Source of the DNA: Halobacillus salinus
GTDB lineage: Bacteria > Bacillota > Bacilli > Bacillales > Halobacillaceae
Direction: 5' to 3'
NCBI RefSeq assembly: GCF_004684905.1
Contig: NZ_SRJC01000002.1
Coordinates: 248,001 to 312,000 of the forward strand
DNA: 64,000 nucleotides
A program made the translations under genes and the position numbers. Shown here in pieces: positions 42,151-52,163 of the stretch; the stretch's first letter is position 1, and each line of letters begins with the position of its first letter. The notes beneath the pieces are model-generated. The model searched no databases. It was given only the letters and a program-made list of their open reading frames with translations, and was not told where the DNA came from.

Positions 42151-42963
42151 TCAATCATTTACGCCTGAGACCTTGAACTCAACGGCAACAGATTCAACTT
42201 CCACTTCATAATCGTCGTACGACTCGGCATCTAAAATTTTATTCGCTGTTCTTTTTAACTGGTGGTGCAGCCTTTTGTAAGTTTCGGTAGAACCCACGAC
42301 CCGTATGTTCACTTCTTTTTGTTCCTTATTGCTTCCTACCTGGATATCTGTGTACCCCTCGTCCAACAATTCTTCATAGATCACTTCGTGTATCGGCTCT
42401 TCTTCTACATGGTATTCTGAAAAATACTGGGAGACGAGAACAAAGAGCGGGATCAACGCTCCGATAGCACTGTATATATTCTTTCGACGACCAGTGCCCT
42501 TAACCTTCTTATTAAATCTCTTTGTCAGTTCCAAGACTTTCTTATCATCACAATACCTGTCCCATCGTTGCATTTCCTCTTCCACGGTCGCACCTTCTAA
42601 TTGTTCTAGGAGCTGTTCTTCTGCACGTATTAGAATTCCTTCCATTTGTACAACCGGTTCCTTCATTACAGAGGCGATCTCCTCCAAACTCAATCCGCAA
42701 TTATAACGCAAGACAAGCTCCGCCCTGTACGACCAAGGAAGTCTCCACAAAGGCTCGGAAGGATTATCTCTATACATTTCATGATGTACCGACAGCCGGA
42801 TGGTGTGTTGATAGACAGCAACGGGGGATGGGGTTTCTTCATCTATGATGTTGTGAAAAACCTTTGCTGTAATTTTCTTTGCTTTTTGCTCATGCTGGCT
42901 GATGGCATAGGACAACAAATACACCCGCTTCAGATCTTCCTTCAGGTCCTTCTCGCTGGTCAT
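42151..42963 (-). CDS. sigma-factor-like protein with membrane anchor
   Basis: A 270-residue protein. Residues 10-45 resemble a shortened ECF sigma region 2 ([19 protein letters not shown]). Residues 72-118 resemble region 4 ([21 protein letters not shown], then [10 protein letters not shown]). A transmembrane helix follows at about 163-182 ([19 protein letters not shown]) and then an outer domain of 85 residues. A sigma-like DNA-binding part joined to a membrane segment is unusual; it could sense an outside signal or act as its own anti-sigma. AAGGAGGGAGCG precedes the start. No close named family was recognised. Confidence 0.65.
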   Translation of the reverse strand: MTSEKDLKEDLKRVYLLSYAISQHEQKAKKITAKVFHNIIDEETPSPVAVYQHTIRLSVHHEMYRDNPSEPLWRLPWSYRAELVLRYNCGLSLEEIASVMKEPVVQMEGILIRAEEQLLEQLEGATVEEEMQRWDRYCDDKKVLELTKRFNKKVKGTGRRKNIYSAIGALIPLFVLVSQYFSEYHVEEEPIHEVIYEELLDEGYTDIQVGSNKEQKEVNIRVVGSTETYKRLHHQLKRTANKILDAESYDDYEVEVESVAVEFKVSGVND

Positions 42964-42987
42964 TCGCTCCCTCCTTATCCTTCACCC

Positions 42988-43025
42988 GAAAAAAGACTCC
43001 TTGGCACATGTCCAAAGAGTCTTCG
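42988..43025 (-). terminator. terminator of the gltBD operon
   Basis: On the minus strand AAGACTCTTTGG pairs with CCAAGGAGTCTT and is followed by TTTTCG. It lies directly after the gltD stop. Confidence 0.9.
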
Positions 43026-43028
43026 TAG

Positions 43029-44516
43029 TTATGGTAACTGGGTTTCTCCCATTAGATATCGATCACATTCGCGAGCAACTTCTCGCCCTTCGTTGATGGC
43101 CCATACAATCAGGCTTTGTCCGCGGCGCATGTCCCCCGCAGCGAATACACCGTCAAGATTTGTAGTGTATTTGCCGTACTGAGCTGCTACGTTGGAGCGG
43201 ACAGTCGTTTCGATGCCCATTTTTTCAATCAAGTCTTGTTCTGGTCCTTGGAAACCGATCGCAAGTAATACAAGATCAGCCTCCCACACTTTTTCCGTTC
43301 CTGGAATTTCGGTGCGGACTTTGTTGCCTTTATCATCGTAAGAGAGTGCTACATCGATCGTATGCACTTCTTTGATGCGGCCCGTTTCGTCGCCTACGAA
43401 TTTCTTCGTCATCACCGCATAGGCACGAGGGTCTTTGTTGAATTTCTCTTCCGCTTCCTTCTGGCCGTACTCGACACGGTGGATGACCGGATATTGTGGC
43501 CATGGGTTCACTTCGTTATCACGTGTGGAGCCTTTTTTATCATAGATGTCGAATTGAACAAGGCTCTTACATTCGTGACGCATGGAAGTCGCCATACAGT
43601 CCGTTCCTGTGTCTCCTCCACCGATTACGATTACGTTTTTGTCCTTCGCACTGATGTAATCGCCGTCCTGGTGGTCAGAGTCCAGCAAGCTCTTCGTGTT
43701 GGAGTGCAGGAAGTCCATCGCATAGTGGATTCCTTTAAGACCGCGTCCATCGACTTCTAAGTTACGAGGAACGGTTGCCCCTCCACAAAGAATGACAGAT
43801 TCATATTCTTCCTGTAGACGGGAGATCGGATAATCACGACCAACTTCTGTGTTCGTTTGGAAACGGATGCCCTCTTCTTTCAAAATGTTCACGCGGCGCT
43901 CCACAACGGAATAAGGCAATTTCATTTCTGGAATGCCGTATGTCAAAAGTCCACCGACACGGTCGTTACGCTCATAAACCGTTACGGAATGTCCCGCTTT
44001 GTTCAACTGAGCTGCTGCTGCAAGCCCCGCTGGACCGGAACCGACTACCGCGATTCGTTTGCCTGTGCGGATCTCCGGTGGCTGTGGTTGCACCCAACCT
44101 TCTTCGAATCCTTTTTCAATAATCGAACGTTCGACACTGCGGATCGCTACTGCCGGTTCGTTGATCCCTAGCACGCATGCGCCTTCACATGGTGCCGGGC
44201 AAGCAAAACCGGTGAATTCCGGGAAGTTGTTCATTTCATGTTCTTTCTCTAATGCTTCCTTCCATTGTCCGCGGTAGACTAAGTCGTTCCACTCTGGGAT
44301 CAGGTGATAGACAGGACACCCCGTCGTCACTCCACCTATTTCCATTCCGGAATGACAAGTCGGTACGCCGCAGTCCATGCAGCGTGCCCCTTGTTGTTGT
44401 ACTTCCTCATCCGAAAGGGGAAGTGTGTAGTCTTCCCAGTCATTGATACGCTGGGCCGGATCTCGTTCTTTGATTGATTGACGTTCGTATTCCATAAATC
44501 CAGTCGACTTTCCCAT
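43029..44516 (-). CDS. gltD: glutamate synthase, small (beta) subunit
   Basis: A 495-residue flavoprotein that passes electrons from NADPH through FAD and Fe-S clusters to the large subunit. N-terminal cluster cysteines are in [14 protein letters not shown] near residue 40 and [12 protein letters not shown] near residue 105. The FAD motif is [12 protein letters not shown] near residue 155 and the NADPH motif is [11 protein letters not shown] near residue 295. It follows gltB after 20 bp with a GGGAGGAG site. Confidence 0.96.
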   Translation of the reverse strand: MGKSTGFMEYERQSIKERDPAQRINDWEDYTLPLSDEEVQQQGARCMDCGVPTCHSGMEIGGVTTGCPVYHLIPEWNDLVYRGQWKEALEKEHEMNNFPEFTGFACPAPCEGACVLGINEPAVAIRSVERSIIEKGFEEGWVQPQPPEIRTGKRIAVVGSGPAGLAAAAQLNKAGHSVTVYERNDRVGGLLTYGIPEMKLPYSVVERRVNILKEEGIRFQTNTEVGRDYPISRLQEEYESVILCGGATVPRNLEVDGRGLKGIHYAMDFLHSNTKSLLDSDHQDGDYISAKDKNVIVIGGGDTGTDCMATSMRHECKSLVQFDIYDKKGSTRDNEVNPWPQYPVIHRVEYGQKEAEEKFNKDPRAYAVMTKKFVGDETGRIKEVHTIDVALSYDDKGNKVRTEIPGTEKVWEADLVLLAIGFQGPEQDLIEKMGIETTVRSNVAAQYGKYTTNLDGVFAAGDMRRGQSLIVWAINEGREVARECDRYLMGETQLP

Positions 44517-44536
44517 ACAATCGCTCCTCCCGATGT

Positions 44537-47500
44537 TTATTTCACGGTTTCAACCGGTTTGTTTCGCTCTTCAAAGGCCGTCATTTCGGCATCAAACTTC
44601 TCAAGTCCACTGTCTTTCAAGCGCTCGATACGCTCTTGCATCGCTAAATAGTCGCGAGGAATGACTCGGACGAATTTCTGTACATAGTCGTTCCAGTTAT
44701 TCAGAATACGTTTCGCAAGTGGGCTTTCTGTATAATCAACATGCTTATCGATCATGTCATATAGCTCTTGAATTTCTTCTCTGTCTGTCAGTTTTTGAAG
44801 GTGGACAAGCTCTTGGTTACATTTCGTTTCGAACGACTGGCCGCTTTCATCCAATACGTAAGCGACTCCGCCAGACATACCGGCAGCAAAGTTACGTCCA
44901 GTACCTCCAAGCACGACGACTTTACCACCTGTCATGTATTCACAACCGTGGTCTCCAACACCTTCTACCACCACATTCGCTCCACTGTTACGGACGCAGA
45001 AACGCTCACCTGCTAGTCCGTTGATGTACGCTTCACCGGAAGATGCGCCGTAGAACGCAACGTTACCGATGATCGTATTTTCTTCCGGCTTGAAGGAAGA
45101 TCGCGGAGAAGGATGTACAATGATCTTTCCACCAGAGAGTCCTTTTCCGACGTAGTCATTGGAATCACCAATCAAGCGCAGTGTCATGCCCTTCGGAATA
45201 AAGGCACCGAAGCTTTGGCCAGCTGATCCTTTGAATTTCAACTTGATTGTATCTTCAGGCAGACCTTTCTCGCCCCAGCGACTGGTGATTTTGCTACCAA
45301 GGATAGTACCTGTAACACGATGGATATTTCGAATGGATCCTGTGCTTTCCACAGGTTCTCCTGTTTCTATCGCTCGTTTACATAGCGGAACCAACTCTTC
45401 CACGTCCAACGTCTTATCTAAGCCATGGTCCTGCTTCTTCGTAGCAAAGCGACCGTAATCTGCTGGTACGTCTGGTTGGTAAAGCAACGCGGAGAGGTCA
45501 ACACCTTTCGCTTTCCAGTGATCAACCGCGTCGTTAGCTTCTAACACATCGGTACGACCGATCATTTCATTGATCGTACGGAATCCGAGTTCTGCCATGA
45601 GCTCTCTCGCTTCTTGGGCGATGAAACGCATGAAGTTCTCTAAGTGGTCCGCTTCGCCTGTGAATTTCTTACGAAGCTCAGGGTCTTGAGTCGCAACTCC
45701 GACAGGACATGTATTCAGATGGCAGACACGCATCATGACACAGCCCAGTACGACTAGGGGTGCTGTGGAGAATCCGTATTCTTCCGCTCCTAGGAGAGAT
45801 GCGACTACGACGTCTCTACCTGTCATCATCTTCCCGTCCGTTTCAACCACGATACGGTCACGCAGACGATCGAGTACGAGTGTTTGATGAGTCTCGGCTA
45901 GTCCAATTTCCCAAGGTAGACCCGTATGCTTAATACTTGTACGAGGTGCAGCTCCTGTTCCACCGTCATATCCACTGATCAAGACAAGATCAGCGCGTCC
46001 TTTTGCTACACCAGCAGCAATCGTCCCGACACCTACAGCGGAAACAAGTTTCACGCTGACACGTGCTTTCGGGTTCGCATTCTTCAAGTTATAGATTAAT
46101 TCTGCTAAGTCCTCAATCGAGTAAATATCGTGGTGAGGTGGTGGTGAAATGAGTTCTACACCTGGAGTGGATCCACGGACCTCTGCAATCCATGGGTACA
46201 CTTTTTTACCTGGAAGGTGTCCACCTTCACCCGGCTTCGCCCCTTGAGCAACTTTGATTTGGATCTCATCCGCGTTCACGAGGTAGTGACTAGACACACC
46301 GAAGCGGCCAGATGCTACCTGTTTAATCGCACTCCGCTTAGAGTCTCCGTTCTCTTCTGGAGTAAAGCGGTTCGGGTCTTCCCCACCTTCACCAGAGTTG
46401 CTTCGACCGCCGATACGGTTCATCGCTACAGCAAGTGCTTCGTGGGCTTCCTGACTGATAGAACCATAGGACATCGCACCTGTCTTGAAGCGACGAGTGA
46501 TGTCTTCGATTGACTCGACTTCTTCTACAGGAATGGACGGACGTTTCTTGAACTTCAGCAGCCCTCTTAGAGATTGCAAGTTTTGCTTCTCATCTGTCAG
46601 CATCTGAGAGTACTGTTTGAAAAGGTCATAGTCGTTGCTTCGGCACGCGTGCTGAAGTGTAGCAATCGTTTGCGGGTTGTACTGGTGGTCCTCTCCGTTC
46701 TTACGGTATTGGAAGTCATCTCCCGCCTCTAATGTACGATTCGCACCACGATTTTCACGGAATGCTACTTCGTGACGCATCAGCACTTCTTTTTCAATAA
46801 TATCTAATCCGATTCCGCCTAAACGGGATGCGGTACGCGTAAAGTATTGATCGATAACGTCTTTATGGATACCGACCGCTTCAAAGATTTGAGCGCCTCG
46901 GTAACTTTGAATTGTAGAAATCCCCATCTTAGAAAGCACTTTGATAATGCCATCTGTCGCTGCTTGTACATACGTATTAACAGCTTCCTCATAGGAATCC
47001 ACTTCCAGATCTCCCGACTTCATCAAGTCTTGGAATGTCTCAAATGCAAGGTACGGGTTGATTCCTTCTGCCCCGTAGCCAAGTAGCGTCGCAAAGTGGT
47101 GTACTTCACGAGCTTCACCAGATTCGATCAAGATACTCACTTTGGTTCTTGTACCTTGGCGGATCAAGTGATGGTGAAGGCCAGAAACGGCAAGCAAAGC
47201 AGGAATCGCCGCTTTATTGTTATTCACTCCACGGTCAGACAAAATCAGTAAAGTCGTCCCGTTTTCAATCGCTTGGTCCGCTTCTTCACAAATACGGTCC
47301 ATTGCAGGCTTCAGTTGATTTTCCTGCGCATCAAAAAGAACAGATAACGTCACGGATTTAAACCCTTCAATCGTCTGTTGACGGAGCTTTTCTAACTCTT
47401 CGTCTTTCAGAATCGGCGTATTCAGACGGATTTGGCGGCAGCTCTCCGGCTTCGGATCCACTAAGTTCCCTTCTGCACCGATCGTTGTCTCGACCATCGT

Positions 47501-49117
47501 GATCAATTTCTCACGGATAGCATCGATCGGCGGGTTGGTTACTTGTGCAAACAGTTGCTTGAAGTAACTGTACAGCAACTGCGGCTTCTTAGATAAGACC
47601 GCAAGTGGAGAGTCATATCCCATCGAACCAACAGGGTCTTTCTTCCCCGTCACCATCGGCATAAGGATACGATTCAACTCTTCTGTTGTGTAACCGAATG
47701 CCAACTGTTGTTCTACAAGATCTTCTGATGGTTGGGACGATTCTGTTGCTTCCGGCAAGTCTTCGAGATCGAATTTATTCTCTTCAATCCACTCTTTATA
47801 AGGGTGTTCACGAGCGATTTGCAGTTTGATTTCTTCATCAGGAATGATTTTGCCTTCTTCCAGGTCGACTAGCAGCATCTTTCCTGGGTGCAGGCGATCT
47901 TTATACAAGATATCATCAGCAAAAATGTCCAAGGCTCCAACTTCGGATCCGAGTACAATCATGCCATCCTTCGTTACGTAATAACGTGCAGGTCTAAGAC
48001 CATTACGATCCAGACAAGCTCCGATTTGTTTTCCGTTTGTATAAGCTAATGCTGCAGGACCATCCCACGGTTCCATTAAGCAGCTATGGTATTCATAGAA
48101 GTTTTTCTTATCTTCCTGAATCGTCTCGTCGTTCGACCATGGTTCTGGAACCATCATCATAGCCGTATGGGACAACGAACGACCGGAAAGGTGCAAGAAT
48201 TCGAAGGCGTTATCGAACATAGATGAGTCACTACCATTGTCATCAATGACTGGTAGAAGTTTCTCTAAATCTTCATCGCTGAAGTATTCAGATGAGCATA
48301 GCTCTTGTCTTGCTCTCATCCAGTTCACGTTGCCTCGTAATGTATTAAATTCGCCATTATGGATCGTATAGCGGTTCGGGTGCGATCGTTTCCAACTCGG
48401 GAAGGTATTCGTACTAAAACGGGAGTGCACTAAAGCGAGGGCAGTTTTGAAATCCGGGTGATTCAAATCAATATAGAAAGAATCCAACTGTTCCGGAATC
48501 AACATCCCTTTGTAGACGATCGTTGACGTCGACAAGCTGCAAATGTAAAAGTCATCATACCCATCTTGATTGGAAATTTCCGCTTCCGCTCGTTTGCGGA
48601 TAATATATAAACGACGCTCTAAATCCATTTGGGTTTTTAAATCGTCAGAGGGAGCGATGAAAGCCTGACGGATGAACGGCTTCGTCTTCTTCGCGTCATC
48701 TCCGACGAAGGAATCATTGATCGGGACTGTACGCCAGCCTAAGAATTGCTGTCCTTCTTCTTGGACAATGCGTTCGAATTGGCGCTTACATTCCATTCTT
48801 GTGTCGTGGTCTTCTGGTAAAAATACCATACCGACACCGTACTCCCCCTCTTCAGGAAGCTCTATATCTTCTTTTTCACATTGGTTTTGAAAGAATCGGT
48901 GTGGAATCTGTGTGAGAATACCTGCGCCGTCTCCTGTACTGACATCAGCAGACTGACCTCCACGGTGTTCTAAGTTACATAGAATGGTGATCGCATTCTC
49001 CACAATACTATGTGATTTTGTTCCATCGATATTTGCTAGTACACCTATTCCACAAGCTTCGTGCTCATTGTCTGGATGATACAATCCCTGAGGAACCGGG
49101 TAACCATGTTTTTGCAT
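44537..49117 (-). CDS. gltB: glutamate synthase, large (alpha) subunit
   Basis: A 1526-residue enzyme that makes glutamate from glutamine and 2-oxoglutarate. The N-terminal glutaminase domain starts at the catalytic cysteine in NEHEACGIG (Cys22), exposed by removal of a short propeptide. The FMN barrel and the 3Fe-4S cysteines in [15 protein letters not shown] are near residue 1135, and the C-terminal glycine-rich GXGXG domain follows. Of several in-frame ATGs the one at 49117 has AGGGGGA seven bases upstream. Glutamate is also a major compatible solute in halotolerant bacilli. The family symbol in Bacillus subtilis is gltA. Confidence 0.96.
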   Translation of the reverse strand: MQKHGYPVPQGLYHPDNEHEACGIGVLANIDGTKSHSIVENAITILCNLEHRGGQSADVSTGDGAGILTQIPHRFFQNQCEKEDIELPEEGEYGVGMVFLPEDHDTRMECKRQFERIVQEEGQQFLGWRTVPINDSFVGDDAKKTKPFIRQAFIAPSDDLKTQMDLERRLYIIRKRAEAEISNQDGYDDFYICSLSTSTIVYKGMLIPEQLDSFYIDLNHPDFKTALALVHSRFSTNTFPSWKRSHPNRYTIHNGEFNTLRGNVNWMRARQELCSSEYFSDEDLEKLLPVIDDNGSDSSMFDNAFEFLHLSGRSLSHTAMMMVPEPWSNDETIQEDKKNFYEYHSCLMEPWDGPAALAYTNGKQIGACLDRNGLRPARYYVTKDGMIVLGSEVGALDIFADDILYKDRLHPGKMLLVDLEEGKIIPDEEIKLQIAREHPYKEWIEENKFDLEDLPEATESSQPSEDLVEQQLAFGYTTEELNRILMPMVTGKKDPVGSMGYDSPLAVLSKKPQLLYSYFKQLFAQVTNPPIDAIREKLITMVETTIGAEGNLVDPKPESCRQIRLNTPILKDEELEKLRQQTIEGFKSVTLSVLFDAQENQLKPAMDRICEEADQAIENGTTLLILSDRGVNNNKAAIPALLAVSGLHHHLIRQGTRTKVSILIESGEAREVHHFATLLGYGAEGINPYLAFETFQDLMKSGDLEVDSYEEAVNTYVQAATDGIIKVLSKMGISTIQSYRGAQIFEAVGIHKDVIDQYFTRTASRLGGIGLDIIEKEVLMRHEVAFRENRGANRTLEAGDDFQYRKNGEDHQYNPQTIATLQHACRSNDYDLFKQYSQMLTDEKQNLQSLRGLLKFKKRPSIPVEEVESIEDITRRFKTGAMSYGSISQEAHEALAVAMNRIGGRSNSGEGGEDPNRFTPEENGDSKRSAIKQVASGRFGVSSHYLVNADEIQIKVAQGAKPGEGGHLPGKKVYPWIAEVRGSTPGVELISPPPHHDIYSIEDLAELIYNLKNANPKARVSVKLVSAVGVGTIAAGVAKGRADLVLISGYDGGTGAAPRTSIKHTGLPWEIGLAETHQTLVLDRLRDRIVVETDGKMMTGRDVVVASLLGAEEYGFSTAPLVVLGCVMMRVCHLNTCPVGVATQDPELRKKFTGEADHLENFMRFIAQEARELMAELGFRTINEMIGRTDVLEANDAVDHWKAKGVDLSALLYQPDVPADYGRFATKKQDHGLDKTLDVEELVPLCKRAIETGEPVESTGSIRNIHRVTGTILGSKITSRWGEKGLPEDTIKLKFKGSAGQSFGAFIPKGMTLRLIGDSNDYVGKGLSGGKIIVHPSPRSSFKPEENTIIGNVAFYGASSGEAYINGLAGERFCVRNSGANVVVEGVGDHGCEYMTGGKVVVLGGTGRNFAAGMSGGVAYVLDESGQSFETKCNQELVHLQKLTDREEIQELYDMIDKHVDYTESPLAKRILNNWNDYVQKFVRVIPRDYLAMQERIERLKDSGLEKFDAEMTAFEERNKPVETVK

Positions 49118-49392
49118 AATCATTCCCCCTAGCAGTCTATTCATAAAAGGTTGCATACAAAAATTAAAAAATTCCGTCTTTTCAGTTTTTTACTAGTATA
49201 TCACGAAAAAAACTAGGAATCACGCACGATGAGCGCTATTAGTGGTTGTTTTCAGATAACTAAAAATGAGCAAAACCTTATATATAGACGATGTAAGCGC
49301 AAACAAAAATGACCTAAGTTTTTAAAATTTTTCTCAAATAGACCCAGATTACCGAAATTTATGTATAAAAAACTAGAAAAGTGAATGAAAAT
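49118..49392 (-). promoter_or_regulatory. gltB promoter region with cre-like site
   Basis: On the minus strand TTGTTT (49301-49306) and TATATA (49279-49284) are 16 bp apart. The plus-strand sequence ATGTAAGCGCAAACA (49291-49305) fits the cre consensus WTGNAANCGNWNNCW fully and overlaps the -35 element. This suggests carbon control of gltBD by CcpA. No gene is seen in this AT-rich gap. Confidence 0.55.
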
Positions 49393-49425
49393 GCAAAAGA
49401 CCTTCCCTTAAAAAGAGAAGGTCCC
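49393..49425 (-). terminator. terminator of the yihY-like gene
   Basis: GACCTTC pairs with GAAGGTC, and the minus strand continues TTTTGC. It lies next to the stop codon at 49429. Confidence 0.8.
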
Positions 49426-49428
49426 TAG

Positions 49429-50274
49429 TCAAGCTGTTTTTCGTTTATCCTCCGTTCGCTTACGATGGTGGATGACATTCACTTCCGCCCCGATCATAAG
49501 AATCATCCCCGTCAAGAAGAACCATAACATGAGAACGATAATCCCTCCTAAACTACCGTAAGTAGCGGAATAATTACCGAAATTGCTTACATAGAAGGAA
49601 AAAGCTAGAGAGATCAGCTGCCACAGAACGGCCGTCAGAATCGCTCCTGGCCAGATATGTTTGAAAGGGATCGACTTGTTCGGTGCAAATCGATAGAGCG
49701 ATAGTAAAATAGCTCCCATCACTAGAACACTGATCACCCAACGTAATAATTGGAACAAAATAATAGTCTCAGAAGGGAGGTTTACAGCGCGGTTAATGAA
49801 TTCAATGATGACATCTCCAAACACCGGAAGTGCCAGCGCCACTACAATGGCTATAATCATTCCAATCGTCAAAGCAATCGATAAGAGACGCACCTTAATG
49901 AATGAACGCGTCTCTTCCACATGATAGGCAAGATTCGCCGATTGAATGAAGGCATTTATTCCGCTTGATGCTGACCATATGGTACCTAAGATCCCTATAG
50001 TAAGTAGACCACCTTTAGGTTTTTCTACGATATTAATAATATTTTCCCGGAAGACCTCTGCTGTTCCTTGAGGCAACACATTCCCCATGGCACTAATAGC
50101 AGCTTCCGCTTCAATATTTAAGTACGGAAGGATAGATAATAGCAGAATGAGCATGGGAACTATGGCCAGAAGATAATAATAAGCTTGCGCCGCTCCGAGT
50201 AAAGGTATATTGTCTTTCTGAAATTCAGCAAATACTTCTTTAGCATAATCCTTTATTTTATTCACAATAGTCAT
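49429..50274 (-). CDS. YihY/BrkB-family membrane protein
   Basis: A 281-residue protein with six transmembrane segments. Family features are IPLLGAAQAYYYLLAIVPML near residue 23 and, near residue 205, FKHIWPGAILTAVLWQLISLAF. It was once annotated as RNase BN, which is incorrect for this family; the function is unknown. The ATG at 50274 is very close to the GGGGGG site, so a GTG a few codons in could be the start. Confidence 0.85.
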   Translation of the reverse strand: MTIVNKIKDYAKEVFAEFQKDNIPLLGAAQAYYYLLAIVPMLILLLSILPYLNIEAEAAISAMGNVLPQGTAEVFRENIINIVEKPKGGLLTIGILGTIWSASSGINAFIQSANLAYHVEETRSFIKVRLLSIALTIGMIIAIVVALALPVFGDVIIEFINRAVNLPSETIILFQLLRWVISVLVMGAILLSLYRFAPNKSIPFKHIWPGAILTAVLWQLISLAFSFYVSNFGNYSATYGSLGGIIVLMLWFFLTGMILMIGAEVNVIHHRKRTEDKRKTA

Positions 50275-50374
50275 TCCCCCCTAGGCATGTTTCTAGTTTT
50301 CTATCCCCTTTTCAGCTTCTATTTAAGCATAAAGAAGCAAATTGAATTCTTTCATTCTTACAATTTTTTCATTA

Positions 50375-50409
50375 AACAGGCCTACACTCCCTGTGAGTGT
50401 AGGCCTGTT
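50375..50409 (-). terminator. terminator of the FAD-oxidase gene
   Basis: A 15-pair stem, AACAGGCCTACACTC with GAGTGTAGGCCTGTT, is followed on the minus strand by TAATG. It lies 18 bp after the stop codon. Confidence 0.88.
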
Positions 50410-50427
50410 AGGATTACAAGCTTCTGT

Positions 50428-51801
50428 TTAGTCGCTGTGGACAGAAGCTCTCTGAATGTTATGGTTTCTTTGGAATACGTTCTCCGGGTCGTACTTCTCC
50501 TTTATTTCAACCAAGCGCTTATAGTTAGCAGCATAGCTGTTTTGAATGATCTCAGAATCCGGATCAATGCCATTTAAATAGGCTGCGCCGTTGTAAGATA
50601 TAGGAGCGAATCGATGATAGAAGCCGTTAATCCATTCTTGGCAGGCTTCTTCGTTCTCATCTTCATACATAATGTCGAGGAGCAGTGCATAGCGGGCATC
50701 GCGGGTGGCAAACGCCGTCTCGTCTGCCGGAACGCGGTTCATCTGCCCGTGAACCTCCCATAGCTGAAGCATAAGGTGTCCAGGTGCCTTCTCTTTCTCC
50801 GCTAGAATCTCCTGCCAACTTTCAGGGGATAGATCTTGGAAAAACAGTGAAGATCCTTTGAAGTTCGCCTGTTGAGGAACCATTGCATCGAGTTTCGTCT
50901 GTAAATCGGTATAAGCGACTACCCCAGACTGGTCAACAATTGGTGTTGCCATTTCGCGTAGTGGCTTAATGACCTCTTCTCCATGATCAACTTCTCCCTC
51001 ATACATTCCAGAAAGTATCAGGACTGGCTTGAAGTGAAGAAATTCCGGTAAATCTGGTAACGGCGGGAGATCCATCACTGTTACGTTCAAACTGATTTCA
51101 TCTGGTGCCGTTTTTTGAAACTCGTCTAGTTGACGATAAATACTGTCGGCATCTTGAAGGTCATACATAACATCAAGCGCCAGAACTTCCGGGCCAACCT
51201 CGAACAGTTGGAACTCAAACTGGGTTACTACACCGAAGTTGCCACCACCTCCGCGGATCGCCCAATACAAATCAGCATGTTCATCTGCACTGGCACGAAC
51301 AATTTCACCATGAGCTGTGACTACCTGAGCAGCTAGAATATTATCACAGGAAAGCCCGTACTTACCTCTCAAGTAGCCGAGTCCACCAGACAATGCCAAT
51401 CCTCCGATACCAGTCTCCGATACCGTGCCCGTCGGTACTGCAAGTCCATACTTCTGCGTCTCTGAATCCACATCAGAAAGCAAGGCGCCGCCTCCAACTT
51501 TTGCAACCTTGGTAGTTTCGTCTACTGCTACTTGCTTCATGGCAGACAAATCAATCAATAATCCGCCTTCCGTCAAGGAGGTTCCACTAATATGGTGGCC
51601 ACCACCACGTATGGAGATCTCTAATCCATGTACATTAGCGAATTGAACAGATTCTGCTACATCTAATTCATCCTTGCATATCGCGATTGCCGAAGGCTGT
51701 TTCTTGATGGCAGCATTAAAGATTGCCCGTGATTCCTCATAGTTAGGATGTTCTGGCAAAATCACGCTTCCATTCATTTTTGATTGTAAAGATTCAAACA
51801 A
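50428..51801 (-). CDS. FAD-linked oxidase, berberine-bridge type
   Basis: A 457-residue flavoenzyme. The FAD-binding (PCMH) domain has IRGGGHHISG near residue 63, whose His can bind FAD covalently, and KYGLSCDNIL near residue 150, whose Cys can form the second bond. The C-terminal BBE motif is YNGAAYLNGIDPDSEI-like, followed by YDPENVFQRNHNI. Members oxidise sugars or secondary metabolites. The start is TTG at 51801 with AAAAGGGG upstream; an ATG eight codons later is possible. It stands alone. Confidence 0.88.
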   Translation of the reverse strand: MFESLQSKMNGSVILPEHPNYEESRAIFNAAIKKQPSAIAICKDELDVAESVQFANVHGLEISIRGGGHHISGTSLTEGGLLIDLSAMKQVAVDETTKVAKVGGGALLSDVDSETQKYGLAVPTGTVSETGIGGLALSGGLGYLRGKYGLSCDNILAAQVVTAHGEIVRASADEHADLYWAIRGGGGNFGVVTQFEFQLFEVGPEVLALDVMYDLQDADSIYRQLDEFQKTAPDEISLNVTVMDLPPLPDLPEFLHFKPVLILSGMYEGEVDHGEEVIKPLREMATPIVDQSGVVAYTDLQTKLDAMVPQQANFKGSSLFFQDLSPESWQEILAEKEKAPGHLMLQLWEVHGQMNRVPADETAFATRDARYALLLDIMYEDENEEACQEWINGFYHRFAPISYNGAAYLNGIDPDSEIIQNSYAANYKRLVEIKEKYDPENVFQRNHNIQRASVHSD

Positions 51802-52123
51802 TAATTCCCGCCCCTTTTAAATAAATTAATTACCACTTATGTATTTAAAGTCCATTTGATAGGACTTAGTAACTATAATACACATACCAAACAAATTAAA
51901 CAAGTTGTAATTAAAGTTGATTTTAAACATTTGTGAATTTTTATCTCATAATCTATAGTCTGAATATAGGAATAGGTGACTCGAATCATGAAATGGTATA
52001 TAAGAGTTGATAATAATTATATACTTCTTAATGGACGTACATAGCGCACACTAGTAGAACGTGAAGTGCTTCTCTATCACCACCTCTCTACAATGTTAAG
52101 AACCGAGATGAATTACTTGGAAC
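51802..52123. other. AT-rich intergenic stretch
   Basis: It contains the promoter side of the FAD-oxidase gene; a -10-like TATTAT/TATAGT lies near 51875 on the minus strand. No supported gene, repeat or structured element was seen in the rest. Confidence 0.4.
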
Positions 52124-52160
52124 AAAAAAAGGACCTGATCACTATAGATCAAGTCCTTTT
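52124..52160 (-). terminator. terminator of the glycogen operon
   Basis: AAAAAGGACCTGATC pairs with GATCAAGTCCTTTT (one mismatch) and has a T-run on the minus strand. It lies just after the amylase stop codon. Confidence 0.9.
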
Positions 52161-52163
52161 TTG

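Noticed and set aside
44719-48890. Several plus-strand open frames opposite gltB
   Set aside because: They are antisense to a strongly conserved gene, lack ribosome binding sites and show no domain.
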